Source of the DNA: Actinomycetes bacterium
GTDB lineage: Bacteria > Actinomycetota > Acidimicrobiia > Spongiisociales > JAHEDJ01
Assembly: GCA_024641245.1 (NCBI GenBank)
Contig: JAHEDK010000024.1
Span: 1-42,502 of the forward strand
Reading direction: 5' to 3'
Length of the DNA: 42,502 nucleotides
Below are positions 23,915 to 32,128 of the stretch, piece after piece (position 1 is the first letter of the stretch; every line of letters starts with the position of its first letter). The notes under the pieces were generated by a model, which saw only the letters and a list, made by a program, of their open reading frames with translations, did no database searches and had not been told where the DNA came from. The position numbers and the translations under genes were made by a program.

Positions 23915-25227
23915 TGCCCGAACCCCTTGATCGTGACCGGAACACGGTTCGCTCTGACGATGTGCGCTTCGGCTTCGGGACGGAAATACTCGAGCAGGGA
24001 CTTCACGGCGCTGACGGCCGAGGGGCCGAGCGGGCAGATGGTCGTCTGTTTGGGGGGCCAACCGACCCCCACCGAAATGTTGTCCGACACGTCGTACAGC
24101 AGATCGAGATCGACGGCCCGGCCGCCCCCGTCGAGCATTCGCCGAAGGATCATGTCCAGCCAGGTGGTGCCCTCCCGGCACGGCGTGCACTGGCCGCAGG
24201 ATTCCTCAGCGAAGAACCGAACGAGGCGTTCTGCGGCCGCCACCATATCGGTGGTTTCGTCCATCACAATCACCGCACCGGAGCCGAGCATGGATCCGCT
24301 CGAGTCGGTGACCGACTTGGTGATCTCGAGATCGAGATGTTCGGATGGAACGAACCACGGAGCAGAAGCACCGCCGGGAACCCAGGCTTTGAGCTCGTTG
24401 TCGTCCCTGATCCCGCCGGCGACGTCGTAGATCAGCTGTCGCCAGGTTATCCCGTGCGGTAGTTCATAGTTACCAGGCTTCTTCACGTGACCGGAGACCG
24501 AGAACAGGAAGGTCCCGGTGTCGACGTCGTGTCCAAGCCCGCGATACCATTCGATTCCTCGCTCCACGATGTGGGGGAGATTCGAGATCGTCTCGACGTT
24601 GTTGACGATCGTCGGCAGCATGTAGAGACCCTTGGCGGCTGGAAAGAACGGCGGCTTCAGTCGTGGTTCGCCGCGGCGGCCTTCGAGGCTGTTGAGCAAC
24701 GCGGTCTCTTCGCCACAGATGTAGGCGCCGGCCCCGAGGTGGACGGTTATGTCGAGGTGATAGCCGGTGCCCATGACATCCCGGCCTAGGAACCCGCGTT
24801 CGTAGGCGTCGGCTACGGCTTGCTGGACACGGCGAGCCGGCTTGGGGTACTCACCCCGGATGTAGACGAACGCTTCGTGCACCTCGTTGGCGACCGCGGC
24901 GATGATCATGCCTTCGACCATCTGGTGCGGATCGCGCTCGAGCAGCTGGCGGTCCTTGAACGTGCCCGGCTCGGACTCGTCACCGTTGACCACGAGATAG
25001 GCCGGACGGGCAGGGGCGAGGAACGACCACTTCATTCCGGCGGAGAACCCGGCACCACCGCGTCCGATCAGCCCGGAAGTCTTGACCAGTTCGACCAGCT
25101 CGTCGCGGGTCCGGCCGAGGGCGACCCGGGCTTGCTCGTACCCACCCGTCTCCAGGTAACGGTCGATCGTGTGCGAATCGGCCGGGTGGTCGGTCATGCG
25201 CTTGAACAACACGCGGGTCTGGTTCAC
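23911..25227 (-). CDS. nuoF: NADH-quinone oxidoreductase subunit F
   Basis: A 438-residue subunit that binds NADH, FMN and cluster N3, where electrons enter complex I. GRGGAGFSAGMKW and GDESEPGTFKDR form the FMN and NADH sites; the ESCGQCTPCREG motif with a later Cys (TTICPLG) ligates N3. The GTG at 25227 overlaps the nuoE stop by four bases (GTGA), typical of coupled genes; an ATG ten codons later is an alternative start. Confidence 0.95.
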   Translation of the reverse strand: MNQTRVLFKRMTDHPADSHTIDRYLETGGYEQARVALGRTRDELVELVKTSGLIGRGGAGFSAGMKWSFLAPARPAYLVVNGDESEPGTFKDRQLLERDPHQMVEGMIIAAVANEVHEAFVYIRGEYPKPARRVQQAVADAYERGFLGRDVMGTGYHLDITVHLGAGAYICGEETALLNSLEGRRGEPRLKPPFFPAAKGLYMLPTIVNNVETISNLPHIVERGIEWYRGLGHDVDTGTFLFSVSGHVKKPGNYELPHGITWRQLIYDVAGGIRDDNELKAWVPGGASAPWFVPSEHLDLEITKSVTDSSGSMLGSGAVIVMDETTDMVAAAERLVRFFAEESCGQCTPCREGTTWLDMILRRMLDGGGRAVDLDLLYDVSDNISVGVGWPPKQTTICPLGPSAVSAVKSLLEYFRPEAEAHIVRANRVPVTIKGFGQ

Positions 25228-25901
25228 GAGGCACCCACTTCGGGGGTGGCGGGTCGCGAATTACGGGTGGCAAGGCGGCCCGGTTCCAGGGCCGGCGTGT
25301 TGTGAGCTGCAGTGCCAAACGGAGGGAACGCCGGATATGGGCCGATCGCGCCGTTGTCCTCCTTGATCGCCCAGTCAAAGCTGCGCCGGCCGCCGAACAG
25401 TGTTTGGAGCTCATCGGCGTTGATGACCTCAGGCTTGGCATTGCGGAGCCATTCGATCATCTCTTTGGCCTTGGCCGCGGTGACCCCCTCGACCAGTTCG
25501 TAGTTGACGAGACAGGCAGGAGCGCCACCACAAGCACCGATGCACTCAGCATGCTCAATGCCGATCTCGTCGTCGGCCTCGCCGGCCGGAAGTCCGGCTG
25601 CCTCCTCGACCGCGTGCAGGACCTCATCGGCGCCGAGCAGGAAACACGAAATCGAACTGCACACGGAAACCAGGTACTTGCCCTGCGACTCCGTCTTGTA
25701 CATGACATAGAAAGAGGCGACCGACTGAACCTGTGCGGGAGTCAAACCGGTCAGTCCGGCCACGAGGCGCATACCCTCATCGGTGAGCCGGCCTTCTTCC
25801 CTCATCGCCATGTACAGAAGCGGCATGACGGCCGACCGCCTCTCCGGATAGCGGGCAATGATGTCGTTTGCCCGGGCGATGGTCTCGGCGGGCCAGCTCA
25901 T
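25224..25901 (-). CDS. nuoE: NADH-quinone oxidoreductase subunit E
   Basis: A 225-residue thioredoxin-like 2Fe-2S subunit (cluster N1a). The ligands lie in SVCSSISC and HAECIGACGGAP. It is longer than the usual 160-180 residues: after about residue 170 the sequence becomes Pro/Ala-rich and unconserved, ending LATRNSRPATPEVGAS. The DNA of that end is a heptanucleotide array, so the tail probably arose when the repeat replaced the original stop. It overlaps nuoF by four bases, with a gap of about 50 bases to nuoD. Confidence 0.94.
   Translation of the reverse strand: MSWPAETIARANDIIARYPERRSAVMPLLYMAMREEGRLTDEGMRLVAGLTGLTPAQVQSVASFYVMYKTESQGKYLVSVCSSISCFLLGADEVLHAVEEAAGLPAGEADDEIGIEHAECIGACGGAPACLVNYELVEGVTAAKAKEMIEWLRNAKPEVINADELQTLFGGRRSFDWAIKEDNGAIGPYPAFPPFGTAAHNTPALEPGRLATRNSRPATPEVGAS
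25241..25275. repeat. Heptanucleotide array inside the 3' end of nuoE
   Basis: Seven-base units CGGGGGT GGCGGGT CGCGAAT TACGGGT GGCAAGG can be read in register, three of them ending in GGGT. The array is translated as the last residues of NuoE. Confidence 0.6.
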
Positions 25902-25950
25902 GAGACCTTCTCAGGAACGAAGTTACGGCCGCAAGCGAAGCGAGAAGTCC

Positions 25951-27312
25951 TCACCGGTCCACATCTCCCAGTACGGGATCGAGCGAGGCGATCGTGGCGA
26001 CGGTGTCGGCGATGAGCGAATCGGCCATCATCACCGGAAGGCCCTGCAGGTTGGCGAACGATGGTGTCCGCATGTGCATCCGCAAGGGCCGGGATCCACC
26101 ATCTGAGACGAGGTAGGCACCGAGTTCTCCCCGTGGTGACTCGATCGCCACGTACACCTCTCCCTCGGGAACCTGGAATCCCTCGGTGTAGATCTTGAAA
26201 TGGTGGATCAGGGCTTCCATCGATTCGTCGATGCGGGCCCGCGGTGGCGGCGCCACCTTGCGATCGTCGGTCTTGTAGTCGCCTTCCGGCATCGATTCGG
26301 CCGCCTGTTTGACTATCGAGAGGGACTGCCAGATCTCCTCGACCCGGACCCGATAGCGGTCGTAGACGTCTCCTCGCTCGCCGACCGGTACCTCGAAGTG
26401 ATAGTTCTCAATACCGGAATAAGGGAAAGCCTTGCGCAGATCCCAACCGCTCCCAGCGGCTCGGAGTGTCGGACCGGTCACGGAGTAGGCGAGGCACTCC
26501 TCGAGCGTGATGACACCGACGTCGAGGGTGCGACCCATCCAGATCGGATTCGCCTTGAGGAGGTCTTCGTACTCGAGGATCCGAGGTGGGACCTTGTCGA
26601 GGATGAACTCGATGTCGTCCTGCCAGTCGGGCGGAAGGTCGGCGGCGACGCCGCCCGGTCGAATGTAGTTGTGGTTCATGCGCAAGCCGGTCGTCTTCTC
26701 GAAGAAAGCGAGAATGCGCTCGCGATCCCTGAACCCGTACAGCATCATCGAGAGAGCCCCGATGTCCATGCCGTTGGTTGCCAGAGCGACGAGGTGGCTC
26801 GACACCCGGTTCAGTTCGGTCATCAGAATACGGATGGCCAGTGCGCGGGGCGGGAGATCGATGCCAAGCAGCTTCTCAACGGCCAGCGAGTAGGCAAGCT
26901 CATTGTGGAAGGGTGCGAGATAGTCCATCCGGGTGACGTTTGTGGGACCCTGAAGCCACGTGAGCTCCTCACCGGTCTTCTCCATACCGGTGTGCAGGTA
27001 GCCGATGATCGGCTTGGACCGGCGGATGATCTCGCCTTCGAGTTCGATATTGAGGCGCAGCACCCCGTGCGTCGACGGATGCTGGGGACCCATGTTGATG
27101 ATCATCAACTCATCTTCGGGGGCGACATCCTCGTCCAATACCCGATCATCCCCAACAACCAAACCCTCTTGATCGAGGAGACGACCCGCGGTCTCGTGAG
27201 CCGCCATCTTCTGGGCGCCCTCGTCGGTTGAGTCGACCAGCCAACCGGGCTCTTCGGTGCCGGTCAGCCAGACGTCGACGTTGCGCTTGTCTCTGCGTTT
27301 CTGATCGGTCAT
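25951..27312 (-). CDS. nuoD: NADH-quinone oxidoreductase subunit D
   Basis: A 453-residue 49-kDa-type subunit that shapes the quinone pocket. INMGPQHPSTHGVLR holds the conserved HxxxH region near the quinone headgroup, and GYLHTGMEKTGEE, GIDLPPRALAIRILMTELNR and IRPGGVAADLP are family signatures. An N-terminal extension of about 70 charged residues precedes the conserved start, which is longer than in most homologues. The ATG at 27312 lies one base after the nuoC stop on the coding strand. It is followed by a gap carrying the 14-base word GCAAGCGAAGCGAG. Confidence 0.95.
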   Translation of the reverse strand: MTDQKRRDKRNVDVWLTGTEEPGWLVDSTDEGAQKMAAHETAGRLLDQEGLVVGDDRVLDEDVAPEDELMIINMGPQHPSTHGVLRLNIELEGEIIRRSKPIIGYLHTGMEKTGEELTWLQGPTNVTRMDYLAPFHNELAYSLAVEKLLGIDLPPRALAIRILMTELNRVSSHLVALATNGMDIGALSMMLYGFRDRERILAFFEKTTGLRMNHNYIRPGGVAADLPPDWQDDIEFILDKVPPRILEYEDLLKANPIWMGRTLDVGVITLEECLAYSVTGPTLRAAGSGWDLRKAFPYSGIENYHFEVPVGERGDVYDRYRVRVEEIWQSLSIVKQAAESMPEGDYKTDDRKVAPPPRARIDESMEALIHHFKIYTEGFQVPEGEVYVAIESPRGELGAYLVSDGGSRPLRMHMRTPSFANLQGLPVMMADSLIADTVATIASLDPVLGDVDR

Positions 27313-27313
27313 G

Positions 27314-27847
27314 TCATTGCACCTGATGAGAGTCTTTGAACTGCACCGGCACCGACCCCATCCCGAAGTCCTTGCGCAACGGATGTCCCTCCCACTCATC
27401 CGGCATCAGGATGCGGGTCAGGTCTGGATGACCGTCGAAGACCAGACCGAACAGATCGAATGCTTCACGTTCGTAGAAGTTTGCTCCCGGGTACACACCG
27501 ACTACGGATGGCACCTGCACGTCGTCGACCGGGACCGGGGCACGGAGGCGGAGGCGCAGGCGGTGTTGCATCGACAACAAGTTGATGACCAGTTCGAACC
27601 GGGGCGATCGTCCTCGGAAGTAGTCGGTCACCGTCAGATCTGCCAGCAACTCGAATCCGGCATCCTTCGCCGCCTGGACGACGTCCAGCACCAGGTCCTT
27701 GGGAAGAATGAACACATCCTGTCCGCTCGACAGGATCCATTCGATGTCATCGAACTGCTCGGCGACCGCCCGTAGGACCGCCTGGTCGGGCAGCGTCCTG
27801 GGAGGAGTCTCTTCTTCTTGCACTTCGACTACCTGATCATCTGTCAT
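27314..27847 (-). CDS. nuoC: NADH-quinone oxidoreductase subunit C
   Basis: A 177-residue 30-kDa-type subunit of the peripheral arm with no cofactor. GANFYEREAFDLFGLVFDGHPDLTRILMPDEWEGHPLRKDF is the expected signature region (only part of it is needed for recognition: YEREAFDLFG). It starts at 27847, sharing one base with the nuoB stop, and has an acidic N-terminal extension of about 20 residues. Confidence 0.94.
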   Translation of the reverse strand: MTDDQVVEVQEEETPPRTLPDQAVLRAVAEQFDDIEWILSSGQDVFILPKDLVLDVVQAAKDAGFELLADLTVTDYFRGRSPRFELVINLLSMQHRLRLRLRAPVPVDDVQVPSVVGVYPGANFYEREAFDLFGLVFDGHPDLTRILMPDEWEGHPLRKDFGMGSVPVQFKDSHQVQ

Positions 27848-28317
27848 CAGTGAGCGATCTCCCCGCTCATGATCTTGTCGTGCAAGGTCAGGATTCCGTG
27901 CATCAGCGACTGGGGTCCCGGAGGGCAGCCGGGGATGTAGATGTCGACGGGGACTATCTGATCAACGCCCTGTACGAGGGCGTAGTTGTTGAACATGCCA
28001 CCGGTGGAGGCGCAAGCACCCATCGAGATCACCCATTTGGGCTCCGGCATCTGGTCGTAGACCTGGCGAAGCACGGGCGCCATCTTCTGCGAGACCCGGC
28101 CGGCCACGATCATGAGGTCTGCCTGTCGTGGCGACGCCCTGAAGACCTCCATACCGAAGCGGGCAAGATCGTAGTGGCCGGCCCCGGTGGCCATCATCTC
28201 GATGGCGCAGCAGGCTAAGCCGAAAGTGACGGTGAACATCGACCGCGTCTGAGCCCAATGCCTCACCTTGTCGAGGTTGGCGAGGAGGAAGCCGGGCGGG
28301 TTGGCCGGGTGAGACAT
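27847..28317 (-). CDS. nuoB: NADH-quinone oxidoreductase subunit B
   Basis: A 156-residue subunit that carries cluster N2, the last iron-sulfur centre before quinone. The four ligands are visible as the tandem CC in [12 protein letters not shown], the Cys in MGACASTGG and the Cys in [10 protein letters not shown]. The ATG at 28317 overlaps the nuoA stop (TGATG) and is preferred over an upstream extension that is a nuoA shadow. Confidence 0.95.
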   Translation of the reverse strand: MSHPANPPGFLLANLDKVRHWAQTRSMFTVTFGLACCAIEMMATGAGHYDLARFGMEVFRASPRQADLMIVAGRVSQKMAPVLRQVYDQMPEPKWVISMGACASTGGMFNNYALVQGVDQIVPVDIYIPGCPPGPQSLMHGILTLHDKIMSGEIAH

Positions 28318-28733
28318 CAGGCGGCTTCCTCGTCGACGACGGTCCCGAGGGATACCTGGCGGGCGCGGCGGGGAATGTTCCAGTCGAGCGCACCACGTTT
28401 CCATACGTAGCCGAGGGTCTCGAGGACGAGCAGCGTGAAGATCCCGACGGAGGCGACGCCGAACCAGCCGAGTTCACGGAAGTTCACCGCCCAGGCGAAG
28501 AGGAAGATTATCTCGATATCGAAAATGACAAAGAGCATCGCAACGAGATAGAACTTGACCGGAAAGCGCTGGACCGGCTCGACCTCCGGCACGATGCCGC
28601 ACTCGTAGGGTGCAAGCTTCTCGGGGGTCGGGCGATTCGGAGAGACGAGACGAGAGAGGACCAGGGTGACGGCGGCGAAGGCCATCACGAGCAGGAACAT
28701 GAAAGCCACCGGTACGTATGCGGCCAGATCCAA
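28317..28733 (-). CDS. nuoA: NADH-quinone oxidoreductase subunit A
   Basis: A 138-residue three-helix subunit (ND3 homologue) and the first gene of the operon. The loop [41 protein letters not shown] is diagnostic, with the conserved Cys in the flexible loop and the DIE/E motif in helix 2. The start is a TTG at 28733: GAGGAG lies just upstream and the protein then begins [11 protein letters not shown]. The frame is open further upstream but not in a conserved way. The same AGGAGCTCCATTGG start context occurs at the subunit-IV-like gene at 37140. Confidence 0.92.
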   Translation of the reverse strand: MDLAAYVPVAFMFLLVMAFAAVTLVLSRLVSPNRPTPEKLAPYECGIVPEVEPVQRFPVKFYLVAMLFVIFDIEIIFLFAWAVNFRELGWFGVASVGIFTLLVLETLGYVWKRGALDWNIPRRARQVSLGTVVDEEAA

Positions 28734-28823
28734 TGGAGCTCCTCTTCTATCCCGCCGCAAGACTAGAAGGGTCGGGTAGCGCCACAAAAACCAAAGAGGG
28801 GGCCGGAAGTCGCTTACCGGTGG

Positions 28824-28858
28824 GTCGCCGGTCACCAGTCGCTGCTTGCTAGTTTCGT
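28824..28858. repeat. Heptanucleotide array upstream of nuoA
   Basis: GTCGCCG GTCACCA GTCGCTG CTTGCTA GTTTCGT are five seven-base units, three clearly related, in the divergent spacer between nuoA and the F420-type oxidoreductase. The word family (GGTCGCC, GGTCACC, AGTCGCT) is shared with the array between nuoL and nuoM. Confidence 0.6.
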
Positions 28859-28911
28859 GGGCGAGCTGCAGATCCGCCACTCGACCCTCGCTGCAAAGGG
28901 GACAACCACGT

Positions 28912-29787
28912 ATGCGCCACGCACTCTCCGTTCCCAACTTCGGTGACTACGGCGACCCGGCCCTACTCGTGGAGCTCGCTGTCGAGGCGGAGGCCGCCGG
29001 GTGGGATGGCTTCTTTGTCTGGGATCACGTGCGCCTGTTCAACGATTTCTCGGTGCCCGTCGTGGACCCGTGGGTAACCTTCGGCGCGATGGCGGCGGCC
29101 ACCGAGCGAATGATGCTCGGGCCGATGGTGACGCCCGTTTCCCGGCGGCATCCGTACAAACTCGCCAGGGAAACGGTGACACTCGACCGTCTCTCCGGCG
29201 GCCGTCTGGTCTTCGGGGTCGGGCTGGGTGAGCCACCTGAGGCGGATTTCGAATGGCTCGGAGAAACGTCCGACCCCCGCGGGCGGGCCGACCTGCTCGA
29301 CGAAGGACTCGAGCTGATCACCCGGATGTGGAGCGGTGAGACGCTCGATCACCACGGAGTGGCGTTCAAGGCCGAAGGCCCGGGGTTTCTCCCAGGGCCG
29401 CTCCAGTCGCCACGCATCCCGATCTGGGTCGCCGGAGCCTGGCCGAACCGGCGACCGTTCCGCCGCGCCGCCAGGTGGGACGGAGTGATACCCATCGTCG
29501 TCGGCGGTGATCTCGGGTTTCACGAGCCGACGGTCGATGAGTTCGCCGAGATCATGGAGTACGTGACAGATCGACGCAGCGGAGACGACCCATTCGATGC
29601 AGTGGCGGCGGGTTCGCGACTGATGTATGGGGAAGCCGACTTCGATGCCTACGCCGGGCTGGGCGCAACCTGGTGGATGGAATCCATCGGCTACCCCGGT
29701 CCGAGTTTCGACGACTGGCGAGATGTGATCCGTTCGGGCCCAATCAACAGGCCAATGCCGTTCTCGCGCGGGGATCGCGTCGTATAG
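28912..29787 (+). CDS. LLM-class (F420-type) oxidoreductase
   Basis: A 291-residue protein of the luciferase-like monooxygenase superfamily with a TIM-barrel fold. Segments such as WDGFFVWDHV near residue 27, LGPMVTPVSRRHPYKLARETVTLDRLSGGRLVFGVGLG and SPRIPIWVAGAWPNRRPFRRAARWDG are typical of actinobacterial members that use coenzyme F420, though FMN is not excluded. The substrate is unknown. The ATG at 28912 is the first sensible start. The last nine residues (PFSRGDRVV) are encoded by the left arm of a palindromic repeat, so the original C-terminus may have been altered. Confidence 0.85.
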   Translation: MRHALSVPNFGDYGDPALLVELAVEAEAAGWDGFFVWDHVRLFNDFSVPVVDPWVTFGAMAAATERMMLGPMVTPVSRRHPYKLARETVTLDRLSGGRLVFGVGLGEPPEADFEWLGETSDPRGRADLLDEGLELITRMWSGETLDHHGVAFKAEGPGFLPGPLQSPRIPIWVAGAWPNRRPFRRAARWDGVIPIVVGGDLGFHEPTVDEFAEIMEYVTDRRSGDDPFDAVAAGSRLMYGEADFDAYAGLGATWWMESIGYPGPSFDDWRDVIRSGPINRPMPFSRGDRVV

Positions 29788-29810
29788 GGTGCGATCCCCG
29801 CGCGAGAACG
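29759..29810. repeat. Dispersed palindromic repeat, copy 2
   Basis: Two perfect 20-base arms (29759-29778 and 29791-29810) flank a 12-base loop containing TATAGGGT. It aligns without gaps to copy 1 at 5510-5561, 44 of 52 bases identical. It overlaps the last codons of the upstream gene and ends eight bases before the next start codon. Confidence 0.9.
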
Positions 29811-29817
29811 ATCAATC

Positions 29818-30732
29818 ATGACGCAGCCGCCCCGAATCGCTATCTTCACGACCTCCGAGGGCACCCATCGAGAGGCGTTCACTCCCTCGCACTGGGCGCT
29901 GGCCGCATTCAACGGTCTGGTCTTCGGATCTGCCTTTCTCTGGATGGCCCTCGGACTCCGATCACTGACGCCCGGCGTGATCGCGTTCGGGAGAGTTGCG
30001 CTGGGTGCCGGCGCGCTGGCCCTGTTCGCCAAGTCCCGCTCCCCCGTCGCCCGGGGCGACTGGAGTCGACTCGCCTTCCTCGGCGTCGTCGGCCAGGCGG
30101 CCCCGGCATGGCTGTTCGCGGCGGCCGAAGAGCGGATTGCCTCGGCCGTCGCCGGGATGCTGGTCAGCGGCATCCCCATCGCCACTGCCATGGTTGCTGC
30201 GCTGTTGATGCGCAGGCTCCCGGGGATGCGCCAGCGCATCGGCCTCGCCGTCGGCTTTTCCGGGATCGTCCTGCTATCGATTCCGACACTCGGAGGCGAG
30301 GTGGGCTCGGCACTTGGGATCGCCTACGTGCTGACGGCAGTCGTGTGCTACGGCGTCGCCAACAACCTCCTCGTGCCCCTTCAGCAACGGTACGGGGCGA
30401 TGGCCGTGACGCTGCGCACCCTTTCCGTCGCCTCCGTGGCGCTCATCCCGATCGGCTTCACCGGACTCGCTCGTTCATCATTCGAATGGGTGCCTGTGCT
30501 GGCAGTGATCATCCTCGGCGTCGTCGGCACCGGTGTTGCCAGAGCGACGCAACTCGCCCTGGCCGGACGCGTCGGAGCCCCGCGAGGGTCGGTGGTTGCT
30601 TACCTCGTACCGATCGTTGCGCTGGTCCTGGGCTTCCTGGTGCTCGACGAGCGCGTCGAGCCGATCCAGCTGATCGGCGTGGTAGTCACCATCGGAGGCG
30701 CCTACCTGGTGAGTCGCGCCGAGCGCACTTGA
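29818..30732 (+). CDS. EamA/DMT-family transporter
   Basis: A 304-residue inner-membrane protein with ten predicted helices in two EamA halves (first near residue 25, second near residue 165; a late DERVEPIQLIGVVVTIGGAYLV closes it). It is an exporter of unknown substrate and is not closely similar to the EamA protein at the left end of the window. The ATG at 29818 follows a 52-base palindrome by seven bases, so the ribosome binding site would fall in the hairpin arm (CGCGAGAACG), which could hide it. Confidence 0.87.
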   Translation: MTQPPRIAIFTTSEGTHREAFTPSHWALAAFNGLVFGSAFLWMALGLRSLTPGVIAFGRVALGAGALALFAKSRSPVARGDWSRLAFLGVVGQAAPAWLFAAAEERIASAVAGMLVSGIPIATAMVAALLMRRLPGMRQRIGLAVGFSGIVLLSIPTLGGEVGSALGIAYVLTAVVCYGVANNLLVPLQQRYGAMAVTLRTLSVASVALIPIGFTGLARSSFEWVPVLAVIILGVVGTGVARATQLALAGRVGAPRGSVVAYLVPIVALVLGFLVLDERVEPIQLIGVVVTIGGAYLVSRAERT

Positions 30733-30796
30733 TTCACAATCGTTTTCGCACGACATTTTCGCTCTATGACGAGACACCGTCGCGCGAAGAGGGTTA

Positions 30797-32035
30797 TCAA
30801 ATGCGGGGGGCGGCCCTGACGATTCCTTCGAGCAGGCGGTAGGCCTGGTCGCCGATCGATTTCTCCTCGGGCTCCAGCAAGTTGGCCATCACCTTGAGCA
30901 CCCATTCCATCAGAGGCTTGGACCGCAATCCCGTGTGAGTCAACGTCCGCATCACCAAAGGCTGCCCGATCGCCTTCACAAAGATGCGGGCCATCTTGTA
31001 GTAGTCGCCGTAGGTGTCCTGCAGGAACTGCGGATAGCGTTGCAGCAGGGAGAGATCGTCGCCGACCAGCGCAGCGGAAATGTGGTCGGCGGCGATCCGA
31101 CCCGTCTCGTAGGCGTATGAGATTCCTTCCCCGTTCCATGGGTTGATCGCCCCGGCTGCGTCGCCGGCGACGAGCCAGTTGGGTCCTGCCAGTGGTCCAA
31201 CGGAGAGGGCCATCGTCAGCTTGCCGCCCCGCGGCTTGGTTAGCTGAGACGCCTCCGAGAGCTCCCAATAGTCGGGAGCCGAACGGACGTAAGCCGCCAT
31301 CATGTCGTTCGTGTTGACATGCTTCCAGCGTTTGAAGGTTGACAGCAGCCCGACGCCGACGTTGACGGTGCCGTCTCCGAGCGGAAACACCCACCCGTAC
31401 CCCGGCATCGCAGCCCCGGTTTCATCCCGAATGTCGAGCTGACTCTCGAGGAAACCGTCGTCCGAACGAGGAGATGAGAAGTAGCCACGGGCCGCCAGGC
31501 CGAGCGGGAAGTCGCGCCGCCGGCTCGTCCCGAGGCTCCACCCGAACCGGCTCAACGATCCGTCGGCGACCACAACCACCTTCGGGTTGATCACCTCGAC
31601 CCCGCCGTTGTGCTTGAGTTCCACGCCGGTCAGGCGGCCATCATCGAGCACTGGGGACGCTTCGACCTGCTGCCGGATTGTCGCCCCCTGTTTTTCAACG
31701 AGCAGCGCCACCTGTTGATCGAGGTCGGCCCGGCGAATCACCCCACCCCAGTTCGGGTAGATCGAATGCTCGGGCCACTCCATTTCGAGTTTGAGATTGT
31801 CCCCCGCGTACGACCGCAAGCCGTGAACCCGGTGAAACTGGGGAACATCGAAGTCGAACCCGAGGTCCTGCAACTGGAGGATCGCCCGCGGGGTGAGCCC
31901 ATCTCCGCAGGTCTTCTCCCGTGGGTATGCTTTCTTCTCTACCAGCGTCACCGAGTGGCCGGCGTTTGCCAGCCAGAAAGCGGCGGCGGAACCGGCAGGT
32001 CCCCCGCCGACGACCACCACCTCGGGAGATGTCAT
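30797..32035 (-). CDS. Geranylgeranyl-reductase-family flavoprotein
   Basis: A 412-residue FAD-dependent oxidoreductase. The N-terminus is a dinucleotide-binding motif VVVVGGGPAGSAAAFWLANAGH; KTCGDGLTPRAI near residue 45 and WLVAGDAAGAINPWNGEGISYAYETGR in the C-terminal part are family signatures. Members saturate double bonds of isoprenoid chains in lipids, chlorophyll side chains or menaquinone (mycobacterial MenJ). Next to rex and close to complex I and a cytochrome bc operon, a role in saturating menaquinone is plausible but inferred. It is divergent from rex, sharing the spacer that holds the Rex operator. Confidence 0.85.
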   Translation of the reverse strand: MTSPEVVVVGGGPAGSAAAFWLANAGHSVTLVEKKAYPREKTCGDGLTPRAILQLQDLGFDFDVPQFHRVHGLRSYAGDNLKLEMEWPEHSIYPNWGGVIRRADLDQQVALLVEKQGATIRQQVEASPVLDDGRLTGVELKHNGGVEVINPKVVVVADGSLSRFGWSLGTSRRRDFPLGLAARGYFSSPRSDDGFLESQLDIRDETGAAMPGYGWVFPLGDGTVNVGVGLLSTFKRWKHVNTNDMMAAYVRSAPDYWELSEASQLTKPRGGKLTMALSVGPLAGPNWLVAGDAAGAINPWNGEGISYAYETGRIAADHISAALVGDDLSLLQRYPQFLQDTYGDYYKMARIFVKAIGQPLVMRTLTHTGLRSKPLMEWVLKVMANLLEPEEKSIGDQAYRLLEGIVRAAPRI

Positions 32036-32110
32036 CAGGAGCGGGAGCCTACCCGCCCCCAGGAGGGACCGTGAATTGCGAGATCCGGCCCTCAGGTGGG
32101 TAAATTCGAT

Positions 32111-32128
32111 TTGTGAAGTCAGTCACAA
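32111..32128. promoter_or_regulatory. Rex operator overlapping the rex start codon
   Basis: TTGTGA AGTCAG TCACAA is a perfect inverted repeat matching the Rex consensus TTGTGAAnnnnnnTTCACAA in its outer six-base arms. It covers the GTG start codon at 32113 and the first codons of rex. A TAAATT box at 32101-32106 would place the transcription start at or beside the GTG, so bound Rex would block its own promoter. Confidence 0.85.

Noticed and set aside
23915..24190. N-terminal extension of nuoG (and similar ones of nuoD, nuoB, nuoN)
   Set aside because: These lie over the conserved coding sequence of the upstream gene in another frame; the family N-termini and overlapping stop/start pairs give the shorter starts.
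28734..28911. Rex site upstream of nuoA
   Set aside because: Only a half-site (TTGTGG on the minus strand) is present; the inverted partner TCACAA is missing.
29673..30842. Long plus-strand frame across the second EamA gene
   Set aside because: Arg-rich translation in the frame beside a clear membrane protein; a shadow.
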